Shown here piece by piece: positions 22,383 to 34,455 of a stretch of DNA of 64,000 bases. A program made the position numbers and the translations under genes. The DNA is from Alisma plantago-aquatica (lineage: Eukaryota; Streptophyta; Magnoliopsida; Alismatales; Alismataceae): NCBI GenBank assembly GCA_963693085.1, contig OY856409.1, forward strand, positions 504,885,303-504,949,302, in the 5' to 3' direction. Below the pieces are notes generated by a model, which worked only from the letters and a program-made list of their open reading frames with translations, ran no database searches and was not told the DNA's origin. Within the stretch, counting starts at the first letter, position 1; each line of letters opens with the position of its first letter.

Positions 22383-25300
22383 TGTTAGGTGTTTATGGTT
22401 TCAAGGCCCCTAATCTTGATTAACCTTTAAAATATTGTTTGTTTGTAAAAATTGGATTCTTAGTTTCAAAATAAACTTGGATTATGGTTTTATATCAGTT
22501 CATAAAGCTATATCTAAAAATTGGTTCAATTATGACTTATATGCTCAAGTTATGCAATTTAATACATTTTGTGGACTTATGTGCAATTTACCCATTCCGG
22601 GGGTGTAAGTATACTTTTTAGTGCTTAACAAGTTATAATGTTCATAATGATATTGAAACTTTACATATCCTTTGAATGTTTTTGATCCTTGCTTTCTTGG
22701 GGTTTACCTGAGCTTTATGAAGTAGTAAAGTAGTGTTTGCATCAGTGGTCGCCTGAGATTTTAGCGGTCTCTTGAATTTCTAGATCATCAGCGGTCTCTT
22801 GGATTTTTGGATCTTTAGCATTCACTTGGATTTATGCATCTTAGTGGTCACTCGGGTTTATGGATCTTCGGTGGTCGGTTGGATTTTTTTTATTCCAACT
22901 AGCCATCTAGAATGTTGGTGGTCGCTTGGATTTCTGGATCTTCACCAATCACTTGGATTTTGGATTCTTGGTGGTCGCCTAGAATCTCGGTGGTCGCCTA
23001 GATTCTCAGTGGTCTCTTGGATTTTTGGTGGTCGGTTGGAATTCTAGACAGCAATAGACCTCCACCCGCCTATAAATACTCCTCTTTTTTTCTCTCTCTT
23101 TCTCTCTTCTCATCTTTGGCAATCTTGGTGTTGCTCTTTGGAGGTCGATGAGAACCCATCAAGGTCGGTGATCATGGACTTTTTGTGGATGCATGTGCTA
23201 GAACCGAGGCTCCTTAGAATGATCTAGAGTCACTGATCATTTTTTTGCTTCCTTCGTGTAAGATCTCCACTCTTTCACTCGCTTTCTTGTTGTTCTTCCC
23301 CTCCTTCCTTATATGGACGAGGTTCTTGGTGTTCTTTCTAGACCATGTACATGTGGACTTGAGAATTCCTTTTATCTCTCTTCTTTCTCTAGTTCCCCTT
23401 TATTCATTGAAGGAGGAGGCATTCTTGGAGCTGTGGTGGACCGAGACCAATGCTTTGTTGCTGATTTCATATTTTCTATATTAAATTTTAGAGTTTTTCT
23501 TCTTAATCTTCACTTCCCTCTCTAACCAGGTGAGTTATATAACTTGGAATGCATTTCTTTCCTACTTTCTAAGTGCATGTCTCTAATCTTGCTTTAGAAC
23601 TCATAATATGAGAAAAGATAGCCTTTTGTGTACTCTTTGACATGAAAATGATGATAAAATGGGTTCTTAGACCTTCCTTAGACCTTATGAATGCTTTTTC
23701 TTATGTAAAATGAGGTTTTCTTTAAACATGCAAATCTAAAATATAGGTGTAATGACTACTATAAATGTCATATATGTGTTGTTTCAGTAACCAATGCTTA
23801 GAATTCAACCCACACTTAAAATATTATCATATGGCGGGTTAACCAATGGTGGTTTTTTATTGTTTTAGTTACTATTTTGGTGCTAAAATGATAGTTAGAC
23901 AAAATCATAATGTTCAAAGTAACTCACCCAAGTAAGGTGTTGTCACATAAATACTTAGTTAGCACAAAATGTCATAACTCTTACATCTGATGAACTTTTA
24001 TATTAAAATTGGGTTTATATTTGTATCTGACTTGTAAAACTTTCTACAAAGTTTTACGTGCAAATGATACCCCTACAGGGAGTTACTAATGTTTTGGTCA
24101 AAATGTCTTTTTGGAATGTTTCACGCCCTAGTTGGAGGTTCAGTCCTCTTTATGGATGACAATGGACAAGTATACCATGGTAAAATAACATGGAACAAAT
24201 TTCATATGTTTTACATCTTTGGAAATTGTATCCTAAAAATTATTGTGTGAGCATATTATAGGATCTTGCATGTAACTTGTTTGATGCAACCTTAAGAACT
24301 TAACTAGCTTAATTAATCAAGTGAAACCATAATCATGTAGTACGTTGAGTTTGTAGAACTATTTCAGTGTTAGGACTTGCTAGATAGTGAAACGAGTATT
24401 CCAAAAGAAACTTGGAGTCGTATACTGTTGAGTCTATGTGAGTGCAGGGAGTGTATATTCTTGTTATCCTGATCCCAAGGTTTTTTAGAGAGTGGTCGAG
24501 GTTGTGTCTCAGATGTAAATGTAATTGAGGATGACTACAGTTGTAACTCAGATTTGAGGGTTGAACACCCTAGTTTTTAGTGTCGTGGCATGTGTACCCA
24601 GTGTAGACTAGGTTGTTTTGTAGTTGGACTAATATGCCACTAAGACGGACTCATACTGACTGAGGGGAAGAGATTGTAGGTTCTAGTTATCCTAGATCTT
24701 ATACGGGGTGGATTGGTACTTTGTAATGGTAAGCTAGTGGTTTGAGTGGTATGCCTCAAACTACCCAGTGCTTAATAAAATATGTAATCCAGTTGTGTAG
24801 CATATTTGTTATGGTTACTTGGTGACTCACATTGGATGATGATCCTTACTTTGTTTCTTTTAAATTATATATGATTTATCATTCGGCAAGAAAATTCAAT
24901 TGTACTTATGATTCTAGCTCTGCCTAGTCTTTTGTGAAAACTATGTTAATCTTTCAACGTTGTAATTTTATCTATTTAATTGTATAATATACATATCCCT
25001 AGTAATCAATAGATGTCTTGGAGTTATATCTCTCATTGGTACATGGGTCTCACCGTGTAGGTCACCACATATTTTTAGGTGTTTGGCAACGCTGTCTATT
25101 GGAGAGTGACAAGGAGAAGCAAATTGAACATTAGTAGAGGCAGAAGGTTGGTTGGGTTTTCTAGAGTTCTAGAATCGTCCCTGTACTCTTAGGTTTGGAA
25201 AGGAGGTTTTGTACATCATATATATCAACTTGATTTTTTTGTTGTAATTCTTAATTCATGTTTTTATGTAAATGTTGTAATTATGTGAACACCATCTTTT

Positions 25301-25507
25301 GTGTACAAGTTGTGGCTGCAACCAAAGAACTCATGCAAAGTTACTTTGCATGAATATATGTGGAAGTGGGACCTTTGTTCAAATGTTCTTTATAATTTTT
25401 TGAAATTTTATTCATTTTCAATTATGTACCTTTATGGTAATACAATCAATTTGTGTCTGAACGGCATTTTGATTTTGAGTAATCGTGTTTAGTGTGGTGG
25501 ATTGACA
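22383..25507 (+). repeat. 3' LTR
   Basis: Starts at TGTTAGGTGTTTATGG just after the chromodomain-like tail, parallel to TGTTGGGGTTTATGG in the minus-strand gypsy element, and ends at ATTGACA. It is about 3.1 kb and carries the TATA box at 23071-23078. Relative to the 5' LTR it has extra segments near 24380-24430 and 25060-25190. Small frames inside (such as 22799-23047, built from GGTCGCTTGGATTT repeats) are not genes. Confidence 0.75.
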
Positions 25508-26178
25508 TGACACCTTTATGTTAATATATGTTTTTCATCACCTTTATTGTAGTGGAAATTTGAACTCTTTCCCTTCAATGTATAATGTTTTCATTAATAT
25601 TAAATAGTGTAAGAACATACTATAGCAAGAACTTCATAGTCATAGATATTCAGTTAGCTAGATATCTATTTACTAAAACATATATAAATCTTAGTATCAT
25701 ATAAACCATAAGCTATATTGTTTATGCAATTATAGATTCAAAACATGTGAATTATATCATCACAAGGGTATATTAGTAGATGTACATATAAGATATTATG
25801 ATGTTGATACAACAAATTTTCTTACGAATACTATATAATTTATGTTAAATAGTTTATTATCATGTTTTGGAACATATACTCATTTATATGTTAAAGTGGG
25901 AAATAATAATAACTAATCATAAATCATATTTTTCTATAAAAAAATATTTGCTATTGGAAATACTTGTAAATTCAAGAAAATAGACCTATATCATTCTTAA
26001 AAAAAACTAAACCCATGTAATGAAATTAAGAGTACACCATAAGAGAACGTAATGTTCTAGAAATTATGTTGAAACCTTAGAAGAAGTCAAAATTAAGCTA
26101 AAAGTGAAGAAATTGTATAGAACTTTACATGATATTGTATAATAATTTGTTTCATTTGTAAGGGTGTGTATATGATCA

Positions 26179-26233
<55 letters not shown>

Positions 26234-26310
26234 GAAGCTAAAAGTGAAGAAATTGTACAGAACTTTACATGATATTGTATAATCATTTGTAATGGTGAGT
26301 ATATGATCAT

Positions 26311-26367
<57 letters not shown>

Positions 26368-27308
26368 TAACTTCTATATTAGCTGCAATGTTACTAAAAG
26401 CTTTCTACATGTTCAACTCCAAAACTTATTTTAGACACAATAAATATGAAAGACAATAGAAGAATAGACAAGATATTTATTATCAAAAAATAGTTCTTTC
26501 AACCACATATTGAGGATTTTTCAAGTATGATGCATTTATAAGGTAATATATAGTCTAAGAAATTATATCATTAAGAATCTAAAAATATAAATGAAATATT
26601 TTTAAATAAACCAACATCAAACATATATAAATTTCATTGAGGGGAGGAAAATGGATGAGCATTACAAAAATTATGGAATAACTTTGCAAATAAATCCATT
26701 TTGCTAGCTTCATTTCTATTAACTTGAAAGGCTAGCATGGCATAACAAGACAAGGATTATATTTACAAAAGGAAAAAGTGAGTTAATTTATTTGATGCAA
26801 AAATTTCATATATTATTAGAAAACCTTGGCATGCAATGCAATTAAATATGGATGAATGATGAAATATATTGTTGTTAACTCAACTTTGTTGTATAACATT
26901 AACTTCAAAACAAAAAAGGTCATTGAAACACTAAAATTTTACTAGGAACCATGGGAAAGTGTTAACGAAATACTACTTTCTTGTATATTAAACTTCAATT
27001 TTACCATGTGCATAACACACACATTTGCTAGTAGTGAACTAAATAACAATAGCTCTAACACATCAATTAGTTCAACTAAATATTTTCATGTATGCCTCCC
27101 TTAGATATCTCGGGATTTATACTTGTTTAGGACAATGAGTGTTCACCCTTTATTATCGTGCAATGATTTTTTTTAATAATTTCTTTCTAAATTGAGTGGT
27201 TATATGATGCGTGTAAGATATGTCAATAGTCAATTCTAAATTTATTTGTTTAATGACCTTTGATTTTAGAAAGCCGACAAGGCATCATGGCAATGTTAAT
27301 TACATATT
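25508..27308. other. AT-rich non-coding DNA
   Basis: Very AT-rich, with no supported gene. It contains the duplicated microsatellite block described separately. Confidence 0.6.
26095..26366. repeat. Duplicated 140-bp unit with (TA)n tracts
   Basis: A unit beginning AAGCTAAAAGTGAAGAAATT at 26095 recurs at 26235. Each copy ends in a long (TA)n tract (26183-26230 and 26313-26365). The copies differ by a few substitutions and a small deletion, so the duplication included the microsatellite. Confidence 0.85.
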
Positions 27309-27313
27309 GAAAA

Positions 27314-27816
27314 TGTTATGCCTAGAAGACTCCAAGTCCTAATCCTAATCCTACATGGTGTGACAATTATATTTTGGGTCTTATGTTAGTTTGGGTCCAA
27401 CCCATATTCCTACTTGGATTTGGATTAGTATTTCTATTTGAAGTTGGAACTAACTTTATCTACATGTAACTTAGACTCCTATTATGTACTATACTCCTAT
27501 TAGGATTGTCCATTCCTAGTTGGACCCTTATTGTATGAAGCCTATAAATAAGAGAAAAGTACCAATGTTCAGAGTTGTAGTGAAGAGAGTTCTCTCTCTG
27601 TTTTGGGTGTAATCTTCTTAAGGTTTTTTAGTTTCTCTCTTTGAGAGTATCTCTCCTTTGTAAACTTCTTGTAATAGTGAAATTCGCTTTTTCTCCTAGA
27701 GTAGGTCGTCTAGACTGAACCATGTAAATCTTATATTTATTGTTTGTGAGGATTGTTATTCTTTTTAATTATGTGTACTTGTTTCTCATTATACTTTCTA
27801 TTGTATTAAATCAACA
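27314..27816 (+). repeat. 5' LTR of copia element
   Basis: Contains TATAAATA at 27543-27550 and ends AAATCAACA. The following GATTGGATTAGAGC is a diverged match to the tRNA-Met primer site. Confidence 0.8.
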
Positions 27817-27833
27817 GATTGGATTAGAGCTTG

Positions 27834-28850
27834 GTGATGAACAACAATGCTGAGCAAGAACAACATCGAGAACTTTGACCACATAATCAACTTTGGCTTA
27901 TGGCAGATCAAGATGTGAGGCCTACTAGTGCAACATGGCATCGCTAAAGCACTGTTAGGAGTAAAGAATATGCCATCTTCCTTAACTACTGAGAAAAAGC
28001 AAGAGATGGATGAGAAAGTCCTAACTGACATCCAATTGTCACTTTCATGGACGGTTCTTGGTGAAGTTGCTAAAGAGAAGACCGCTGCAGGTGACCGCAC
28101 AATCAACTTTAGATTATGTCAGATCAAGATGTGAAGCCTACTGACACAACATGGCATCACTAAAGCACTGCTAGGAGTAGAGAATATCCCAACTTCCTTA
28201 ACTACTTAGTAGAAGTAAGAGATGGATGAGAAAGCCCTAACTTCCGTCCAAATATCACTTTCATCGATGATTCTTGGTGAAGTTGCTAAAGAAAAGACTG
28301 CTACAGACTTACGGTAGAAACTTGAATCTCTCTATATGAGAAAGACTCTCCAAACAAAATTGTATCATAAGTAATATCTATATCTACTGTGTATGGCTGA
28401 AGGTACATCCATTCATGATCATATTTATCAGTGCAACTACATCCTTATAGATTTAGAGAGTATTTACATCAAAGTGTAAGATGAAGATAAAGCCTTGATT
28501 ATTTTGTGCTCTTTTTCCCTTCTTAGTAGCAATTGTATCAAACCATTGTCTATGAAAAAGACCCCATCAAGCTAGAATAAGTAATATCTTCACTCATGTC
28601 TATATCCTTGATGGACAAAGAATTGGTTGTTTCTTCTAGTGGAAGACACAGAGAGCCTCTCCATGTAAGGGGTCTACTAAAAGAAAAATGTAATAAAAAA
28701 GAATACAACCGATCTATGTCTAGACCTAATAATAACAAGTCACGCAAATACTATAAACTGAAGGGTCATACAATTGAATAATGTTTAAAGTTGCAAAATA
28801 AGCGGAGGCATGAAGATAAAGATCTTCAAGAACAACTTGGTGGTGCCAAC
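27834..28850 (+). pseudogene. Copia gag with in-frame 216-bp duplication
   Basis: Gag text of the UBN2 type is present: KNNIENFDHIINFGLWQIKM, MDEKVLTDIQLSLSWTVLGEVAKEKTA, LESLYMRKTLQTKLYHK-like, and DEDKALIILCSF-like. The zinc knuckle is degenerate, reading KYYKLKGHTIE followed by a stop and CLKLQNK. A 216-bp segment (27885-28100, including NFGLWQIKM to the EKTAA end) is repeated directly at 28101-28316 with substitutions. Several stops are present. The protein would assemble the retroelement particle. Confidence 0.7.
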
Positions 28851-28909
28851 ATCACACAAGAAGATGAAGATTTTTCTCTCATAGCATCCTCTACTTCAAG
28901 ATACCAAAA

Positions 28910-29770
28910 GTCATAGATTCTAGACTCTGATTGTTCCTTTCACAAGTGTCCTAGAAGGGATTGCTTCTCCACATATAGCGTAGTTAAAGGTGGAGTTATT
29001 ATTATGATGGATAATTATACCTATAAGACTATTGGAATTGGATCTATCTGCATCAAGATGTTTGATGGTGTTAATAGAACCATCTCAATGTTCATCATGT
29101 TTAAGGTCTTGCTAAAAATCTCCTCTCTCTATGAACACTTGAAGACAAAGATTTTCCAGCATGTTGTAAAAGATGGAATCATGTCTATGTATAAAGATGA
29201 AACTATTGTTATCAAGGGTCAAATACAAATTGGCAATACATACTCACTTATTGGGGAAAATATCATTGAGACAATTGATATATCTTCTTCTTCATCCACT
29301 TCTGATCTGCATACCACCAAGCTCTAGAATATGATACATGGACATATGAGCGAGAAATTTCTTTCTATGTTCTCAAAGAACAAAGATTCTATTACTTCTG
29401 ATACATGTCCTTCTCCTAGTGTCACCAAACATGTGGATCTAGAGGTTGATGATGTATCATCATCACCACATGGTAGTTTGACACCTACTATTGTAAATAG
29501 TCAACATACTTTAGATAATGTTAAAGATGAGGTACTTGTTGCACAACCATATAGTATTGTTCATGACAAAAAAAGAAGACATATTATGCCACCAGCAAGA
29601 CATTCAGATTGCAATGTTGCTTATGTTTTAGCCACTACCCAAGACATCAGTGATGTCAGTGAGCCATCTACTTAGATTGAAGATGTGGTTTCTCTTGATT
29701 CTACTATGTGGGTTGTTGTTATGAATGAAGAGATGGAACCTCTTCATAAGAATCATATTTGAAATCTTGT
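28910..29770 (+). pseudogene. Copia protease, pre-integrase and start of reverse-transcriptase region
   Basis: The protease block reads LDSDCSFHKCPRRDCFSTY (DSG has become DSD), followed by VVKGGVIIMMDN and IGIGSICIKMFDGV. Then comes the pre-integrase stretch IMSMYKDETIVIKGQIQIGNTY and IHGHMSEKFLSMFSK. The integrase core is absent. The text continues with RRHIMPPARHSDCNVAYVLA and MWVVVMNEEMEPLHKNHI, which normally precede the reverse transcriptase, and then ends. An internal deletion therefore removed the integrase core, and another removed nearly all of reverse transcriptase and RNase H. Confidence 0.7.
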
Positions 29771-29919
29771 CAAGACTTCTATGATATGATGACAAAGCCA
29801 TTATTAGTTTCCAAGTTCAGGACTTGCTTGGGCTTGATTATCCTTCATAGATGACAGTGATGCTTTAGGGGTCGAGGAGAAGATGTTTTCTATTTTCCTA
29901 CAAGATGTTGATTTTGAGT

Positions 29920-29932
29920 CAAGGTGAAGATT
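29920..29932 (+). other. Polypurine-like tract before 3' LTR
   Basis: AAGGTGAAGATT immediately precedes the 3' LTR, the position of the plus-strand primer in copia elements. Confidence 0.5.
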
Positions 29933-30436
29933 TGTTATGCCTCGAAGACTCCTAGTCCTAATCCTAATCCTACATGGTTGACAGTACTACTTTGGGTCTT
30001 ACCTTGGTTTGAGTCCAATCCATGTTCCAACTTGGGTCTGGATTAGTATTCATATTTGGAGTTGGAGATGGCTCTATCTACGTGCAACTTGGACTCTTAT
30101 TATATACTACACTTGTATTACAATTGTCTATTCCTAGTTGAAGTCTTATGACATGAAACCTATACATAGAACCTTAGGGGCATGACAATTTCTCATACTG
30201 AAAAGTACCAATGTACAAAGTTGAACTGAAGAGAGTCCTCTCTCTTTGGGTGTGACTTAATTTCTTAAGATTTTTTGGATTCTCTCTATTTGAGAGTAAC
30301 TCCTTTGTAATCTGCTTGTAATAGTAAAATTTTCTTCTTCTCCTATGCAGGAGGACGTCTACATCTACATCGAACCGCATAAATCTTGCGTCCATTGTAC
30401 GCATTGTTGTTGTTCTTCTTGCTGGGCGACTCAACA
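29933..30436 (+). repeat. 3' LTR of copia element
   Basis: Starts TGTTATGCCTCGAAGAC and ends CTCAACA. It diverges clearly from the 5' LTR, and its TATA box is changed to TATACATA. Confidence 0.75.
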
Positions 30437-30569
30437 GAACATAGTAGAAATATCAATTGCAAATTACTGGTATATGACGCGTCCATTGTACACATTGTTG
30501 TTGTTCTTCTTGCTGGCGGACTCAACAGAACATAATACAAATATCAATTGCAAATTACTGATATATGAA
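30388..30569. repeat. 91-bp tandem duplication across the LTR end
   Basis: GCGTCCATTGTAC starts at 30388 and again at 30479. Each copy carries the last ~50 bases of the LTR, the GAACA flank and adjacent DNA. The duplication must postdate the copia insertion. Confidence 0.8.
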
Positions 30570-31881
30570 AGTAAACGGATGTCTACTACTGTCAAGCATC
30601 ACATTTGTCCTTACGAATCACGTAATGGACACCACAGTCTTAGATTCTTTCATTTGAGTTCATATTCTTTTTGTTACGGATATTACGTGGGGCACCACAG
30701 TCTTAGATTCTTCCATTTGAGTTTATATTCTCTTTTAGTTACGGATACTTTTAGTGTACGTTGAAGTCCATCAACTAGGCACGTTAACCGCTGGAAATGA
30801 AGTGGCATCCAAAGTGGCTGATTTCGACAGAAGTCTTTCATGGAAATTTTACATGGACGCATTCACAAACATGTTTGACAAGGACAAGTCATGATGATTT
30901 GCTGACATTGGTAGCACTGATTTTGTTTGACAAACAACGGTTTTGATATAATTATCTATGGGGAACCTATGTAGCACCGGTCAGCATCTGTGAGAACATG
31001 ATTTTAGAGGGGAGATGAGAGCTGGTGCATCGCAGCAGGGGACGTTACAATATTCACGTGAACATTAACAAAGGACCAATGGGACCTACAACGACTTATG
31101 TTTACATACTAAAATAATGAGTGCCAGATATTGAGTCAATACTTCCAAGCTGTGCACGTGGCTCCTGGAACCCTGCCAAGACGATGCGTGCAAGGTATAT
31201 TTAGAGAAATCCAAAACCCACCTCAGTTGGTACCTGCCTATCGATCTGATACAAAAGGCTTGCAACACGTTGCTCCGGAACAGCTCTTAACGTGGGGACA
31301 CCTGCAAAATTCAGATTAGATCCCCAGTGGGTATTGGTGAATGATCACCGCAAGAACGGGGTTCATTGACAGGATTGCGTTCACGATCAAAAGTCCAAAC
31401 CGATTTTAGATTTGAGATTAGAGGTCACTAGAGCTGTTGAGATGATTACGATTATGATCAAAAGTCCAAACCAATTTCAGACTTGAATTGATGTGAATTG
31501 CTGAGTTTTACAAGTTGGTGAATTTGAAACATTATGTAAAACTTCTTCGGTCATATATATCCACGGGAGATTTGGAGGGAGGACGTGACTGGCCGTTGAA
31601 ACTTTTGAACAGTGAGAATGCTCTGAAGCAGAAATGCTGAAGTACTCTCTTTTCTCACGTTATATTTTGTCCGTGGTGTGTGACGTAGGATGGCGAGCTG
31701 GCTGTCGTTATCGGACGATATAGGGGCTCTTTTTTCACACAAGTTTAATCCGAAGTCAAGCCCCTTGGCATCAACGTGCGCATCTTGTTCGAATCTGGAC
31801 GACTTGACTTTGCCTATCGCTTCATTTACCGGTATTTTCTCTTTCAAACCAGCGTATTTAAAAGGAATATGATACTGAGGC
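30570..31881. other. Unassigned DNA outside known elements
   Basis: No recognised gene. A minus-strand frame at 31551-31907 (118 codons) starts within the hairpin at 31882 and lacks known motifs. The sentence-like repeat GATCAAAAGTCCAAACC occurs near 31386 and 31456. This stretch is less AT-rich than the elements around it and may be old host intergenic DNA. Confidence 0.4.
30627..30752. repeat. About 63-bp tandem duplication
   Basis: The unit CACCACAGTCTTAGATTCTT and its following sequence to TTACGGATA occur at about 30627 and 30690 with a few differences. Confidence 0.75.
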
Positions 31882-32002
31882 CAGATTTGAGACCATTTTT
31901 GTCCCATTACTTGTTATAAAACAAAATAGAGGAGGAAAGTCCTAACTTCCTTCCTCTATTTTGTTCAATAGCAAACAAGTGAACAAAAATGTCCCAAATC
32001 TG
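31882..32002. repeat. 121-bp foldback (MITE-like hairpin)
   Basis: The left arm begins CAGATTTGAGACCATTTTTG and the complement of the right arm begins CAGATTTGGGACATTTTTG. The arms meet around AACAAAATAGAGGAGGAA / AACAAAATAGAGGAAGGA. It is near-palindromic over its whole length. No clear target duplication was found, so calling it a MITE is inference. Confidence 0.65.
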
Positions 32003-32641
32003 ATCCATATAACAGATCTCTATTTAAAATTGTAGACATGACCATCTTGAGGCTTCTCACGGCCGCTGTTTATGGAAATTGTTCATTGATCGTCAGACCC
32101 ATTCAGATCTTGGATTGGATTGATATAAGTAATTTTAATTAAGAATACACGTTTCAGCATACAGTGGAACCGCGTCAACTAATAGCGAAATAACGTTGCC
32201 GAAAACTGTAGTAGGTGTTGATTCAGCCTATGTCTTTGACTGGTGCCCTCCTTTGCGCGGGTCAATGACCATTATTACTTCCCGCGCCATATAGGTTTTT
32301 CTCAAGAATAGACACGGCAAAAAACTCTATCCGGCCCCAAGGGGACCCTGATCCGACCCGACCTGCAAAATGTGTTTTATCATATTCACAAATTTCTAGG
32401 GATCACTTGTGTAAGTGGGTCACTCAGACACACGGGTGAATCACGTTGCCAGACGGGCTAGGTTCAGCCCGCAAGCACTCACTCACTACTCTCACTCTCT
32501 CAGACTCGGTTTCGCACTCTATTTTTTTGTCTCTCTCGAGTTTCGAGTCTTGTTCGCCTCGCAGTCTAGGGTTCCTTCATGCACGCCCTTTCAGTCTCCC
32601 TCACACTCTAGGGTTCCTCTCATGCACCGTGGGATAGCGAT
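32003..32641. other. Unassigned DNA ending in a leader-like CT-rich stretch
   Basis: The part 32470-32640 is rich in CTC and TCTC runs with two AGGGTTCCT blocks and resembles a plant 5' leader. A frame opening at 32415 runs across the retroelement junction but has no known motif. The gypsy element has inserted at 32641/32642, so anything transcribed from here would be split. Confidence 0.35.
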
Positions 32642-32805
32642 TGTGACATCCCACCATCACAAAGATAGTGAAACGCCACGCGAAAACACACAGAACCACC
32701 ATAAACTACATATTATCAAAAACACAGGTTAATTAAAACCGATTGCAGAAAATGTCATAAGAACGGAACCATTACAACCAGATCCACATCCTGCAAGGAA
32801 ACATG

Positions 32806-32869
<64 letters not shown>
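32806..32869. repeat. (TA)n microsatellite in LTR
   Basis: About 32 TA units lie 105 bases left of the CACTA-1 insertion point. Confidence 0.95.
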
Positions 32870-32872
<3 letters not shown>

Positions 32873-32974
32873 AGCATGATATTTCTCCACCAGCACATAG
32901 GATCCATCTGTTCCATATTCATCAAGGATATATCATCTATTTATATACATAACAGACCTAGCCAGGCCAACAAC

Positions 32975-33400
32975 CACTACTACAGAAATGGCTTATAAAG
33001 TCACTTTTCAAGGTGTCAGTTGTATACATAAACGGACACCTAAACTCTACAGTGTCGGTTTATAACATAAACCGACATACAATCTGTGAAGGTCGACCAG
33101 ACACGGGTACCGCTTTTATTAAGTGTCAGTTAATTAATAAAAAACCGACACCTAAAATCAACCGCCAAAACCAAAATTCCAGCGAAAAAATTACCTCCAA
33201 AATTTGACATATGTCGTCGGTTCATAAATAAATAACCGACGACTAAAGGGTATTCGCGAGACAGGAATAGTTGTCGGTTGACTTTAGTTAAAAACCGACG
33301 ACTATAATCTAGTATAGGTGTCGGTTTTTGGAATAGAACCGACACAGTTGGTTTATTTGTCAGTTTATTAGAATAACCGACGCTTATTGTCAACTTAATA
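32975..33400. repeat. CACTA-1 5' terminal and subterminal repeats
   Basis: Inverted units of GTGTCGGTT...AACCGACAC type recur every 40-60 bases. In characterised CACTA elements such arrays are the binding sites for an element-encoded protein. That role is family knowledge and is not shown here. Confidence 0.8.
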
Positions 33401-33409
33401 GCTCACCAG

Positions 33410-33900
33410 CGCGAGCTTCTCTTCCCCTTTCCCAGTTTCATTCCCGATTTCAGTTAGGTCCGGCGATTTCTTGCTCGCCCCCGCCGGTCGTTGCTCCTCC
33501 GCCGCCGCTACCGTGCTCCTGCTCCTGCCCTCGCCGCTACTCCGTGCTCACCGGCGGCCGTGCTCCTGCTCCTGCTCCTTCCCTCTGTGCTCACCGGCGG
33601 CCGTCCGTGCTCCTGCTCCGTGCCCTCGCCGCTGCTCCGTGCCCTCGCCGCCGCTACTCCGTGCCCTCGTCGCCGCTGCTCCGTGTCCTCGTCAGCGCTT
33701 CTCCTCTCTTTGTCGCCGCCTCCGCCGGTGGTTGCTGTGCTCCGGCCGCTGCTCTCCTCTGCCCTCAAGGTATGCCCGCCCGCCCTGCCTTCTTCCTTCT
33801 TCCTCTGCTCTGGCGGCTGCTTGGGCGGTGCCAAGGCACGCCCAAGCAGCTGCTGGGCGTTTTTTTATTTTTTATTTTTAAGTTATTTACTTATTTGTGT
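33410..33900 (+). other. CACTA-1 GC-rich leader exon
   Basis: Starts with a CTCTTCCCCTTTCCCAG stretch shared with the other two CACTAs, then becomes a repetitive GC-rich run of GCTCCTGCTC and CGCCGCTGCTCCGTGCCCTCG units. Several overlapping frames open here simply because of composition. A CAAGGTATGCCC donor-like site near 33768 suggests an untranslated or short coding first exon. Confidence 0.4.
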
Positions 33901-34455
33901 TTAGGGTTTAGGTACTGATTTTGTGCTTCTACTGAGTTGAATCCTCTATTGTCTATACAATACATGTAATTTTGATCAAGTGATGATATGTAAATATAGA
34001 AATAAGTTAATAAGGTATCAATGATAAGTCTGCTGTAATGTGATGCAAAATAGTTATTGTATCATGCATATCTTAATACTTTTTTTTATAGTTGTATAGG
34101 GTGTTTTATGTGTGACAAGTCTATTGTTTAATAATTTAGCTATAATCATTGTTTTATAGTTGTGTTATAAAGTATTTGGGTGTTTAGTATGGTTCCAAAA
34201 AGTATAGTATATATATGCATACATGTGCATTTTTTTATAAAATTGTATAGAAAATCAAAACCCGTTCTTGGTGAGAATCCTAATCACCCTTCTTTTCAAG
34301 CTATCATGTCTACCACAATAAAGTTGGTTATGACAAGCAATAAAAGGTTAATTGATGTTATACAACTTTTTCTGAAAATATATAACATCGTTATATGTAC
34401 TTACACTTTGTTAATACTAATATTGTGCAGTCTCTGTCCACCCATAACAATCATT

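Larger units (their letters stand above)
13760..25507 (+). mobile_element. Decayed Ty3/gypsy chromovirus (Tekay/Del-like), plus strand
   Basis: Two similar LTRs (about 13760-16564 and 22383-25507) enclose a tRNA-Met primer site, gag, protease, reverse transcriptase, RNase H, integrase and a chromodomain-like tail, in the order of plant chromoviruses. Every domain has stops or frameshifts. The two LTRs differ by many substitutions and indels, so the insertion is old. The 5' LTR lacks roughly its first 130 bases, and no target duplication was found. A hAT-type element interrupts gag. Confidence 0.85.
27314..30436 (+). mobile_element. Internally deleted Ty1/copia element
   Basis: Two LTRs of about 503 bp (27314-27816 and 29933-30436) begin TGTTATGCCT and end CAACA. 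The flanks are GAAAA (27309-27313) and GAACA (30437-30441), a 5-bp duplication with one mismatch. The interior holds gag, protease, the pre-integrase stretch and the first part of the reverse-transcriptase region, but most of integrase, reverse transcriptase and RNase H is missing. It is a non-autonomous deletion derivative. Confidence 0.8.

Noticed and set aside
31551..31907. 118-codon minus-strand frame
   Set aside because: It starts within the hairpin at 31882, has no recognised motif, and no promoter or splice support was seen.
33471..33918. Three overlapping frames of 120-140 codons rich in Ala, Pro, Ser, Cys and Leu
   Set aside because: Produced by GC-rich GCTCCTGCTC repeats open in all frames. 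Only the leader role is supported.
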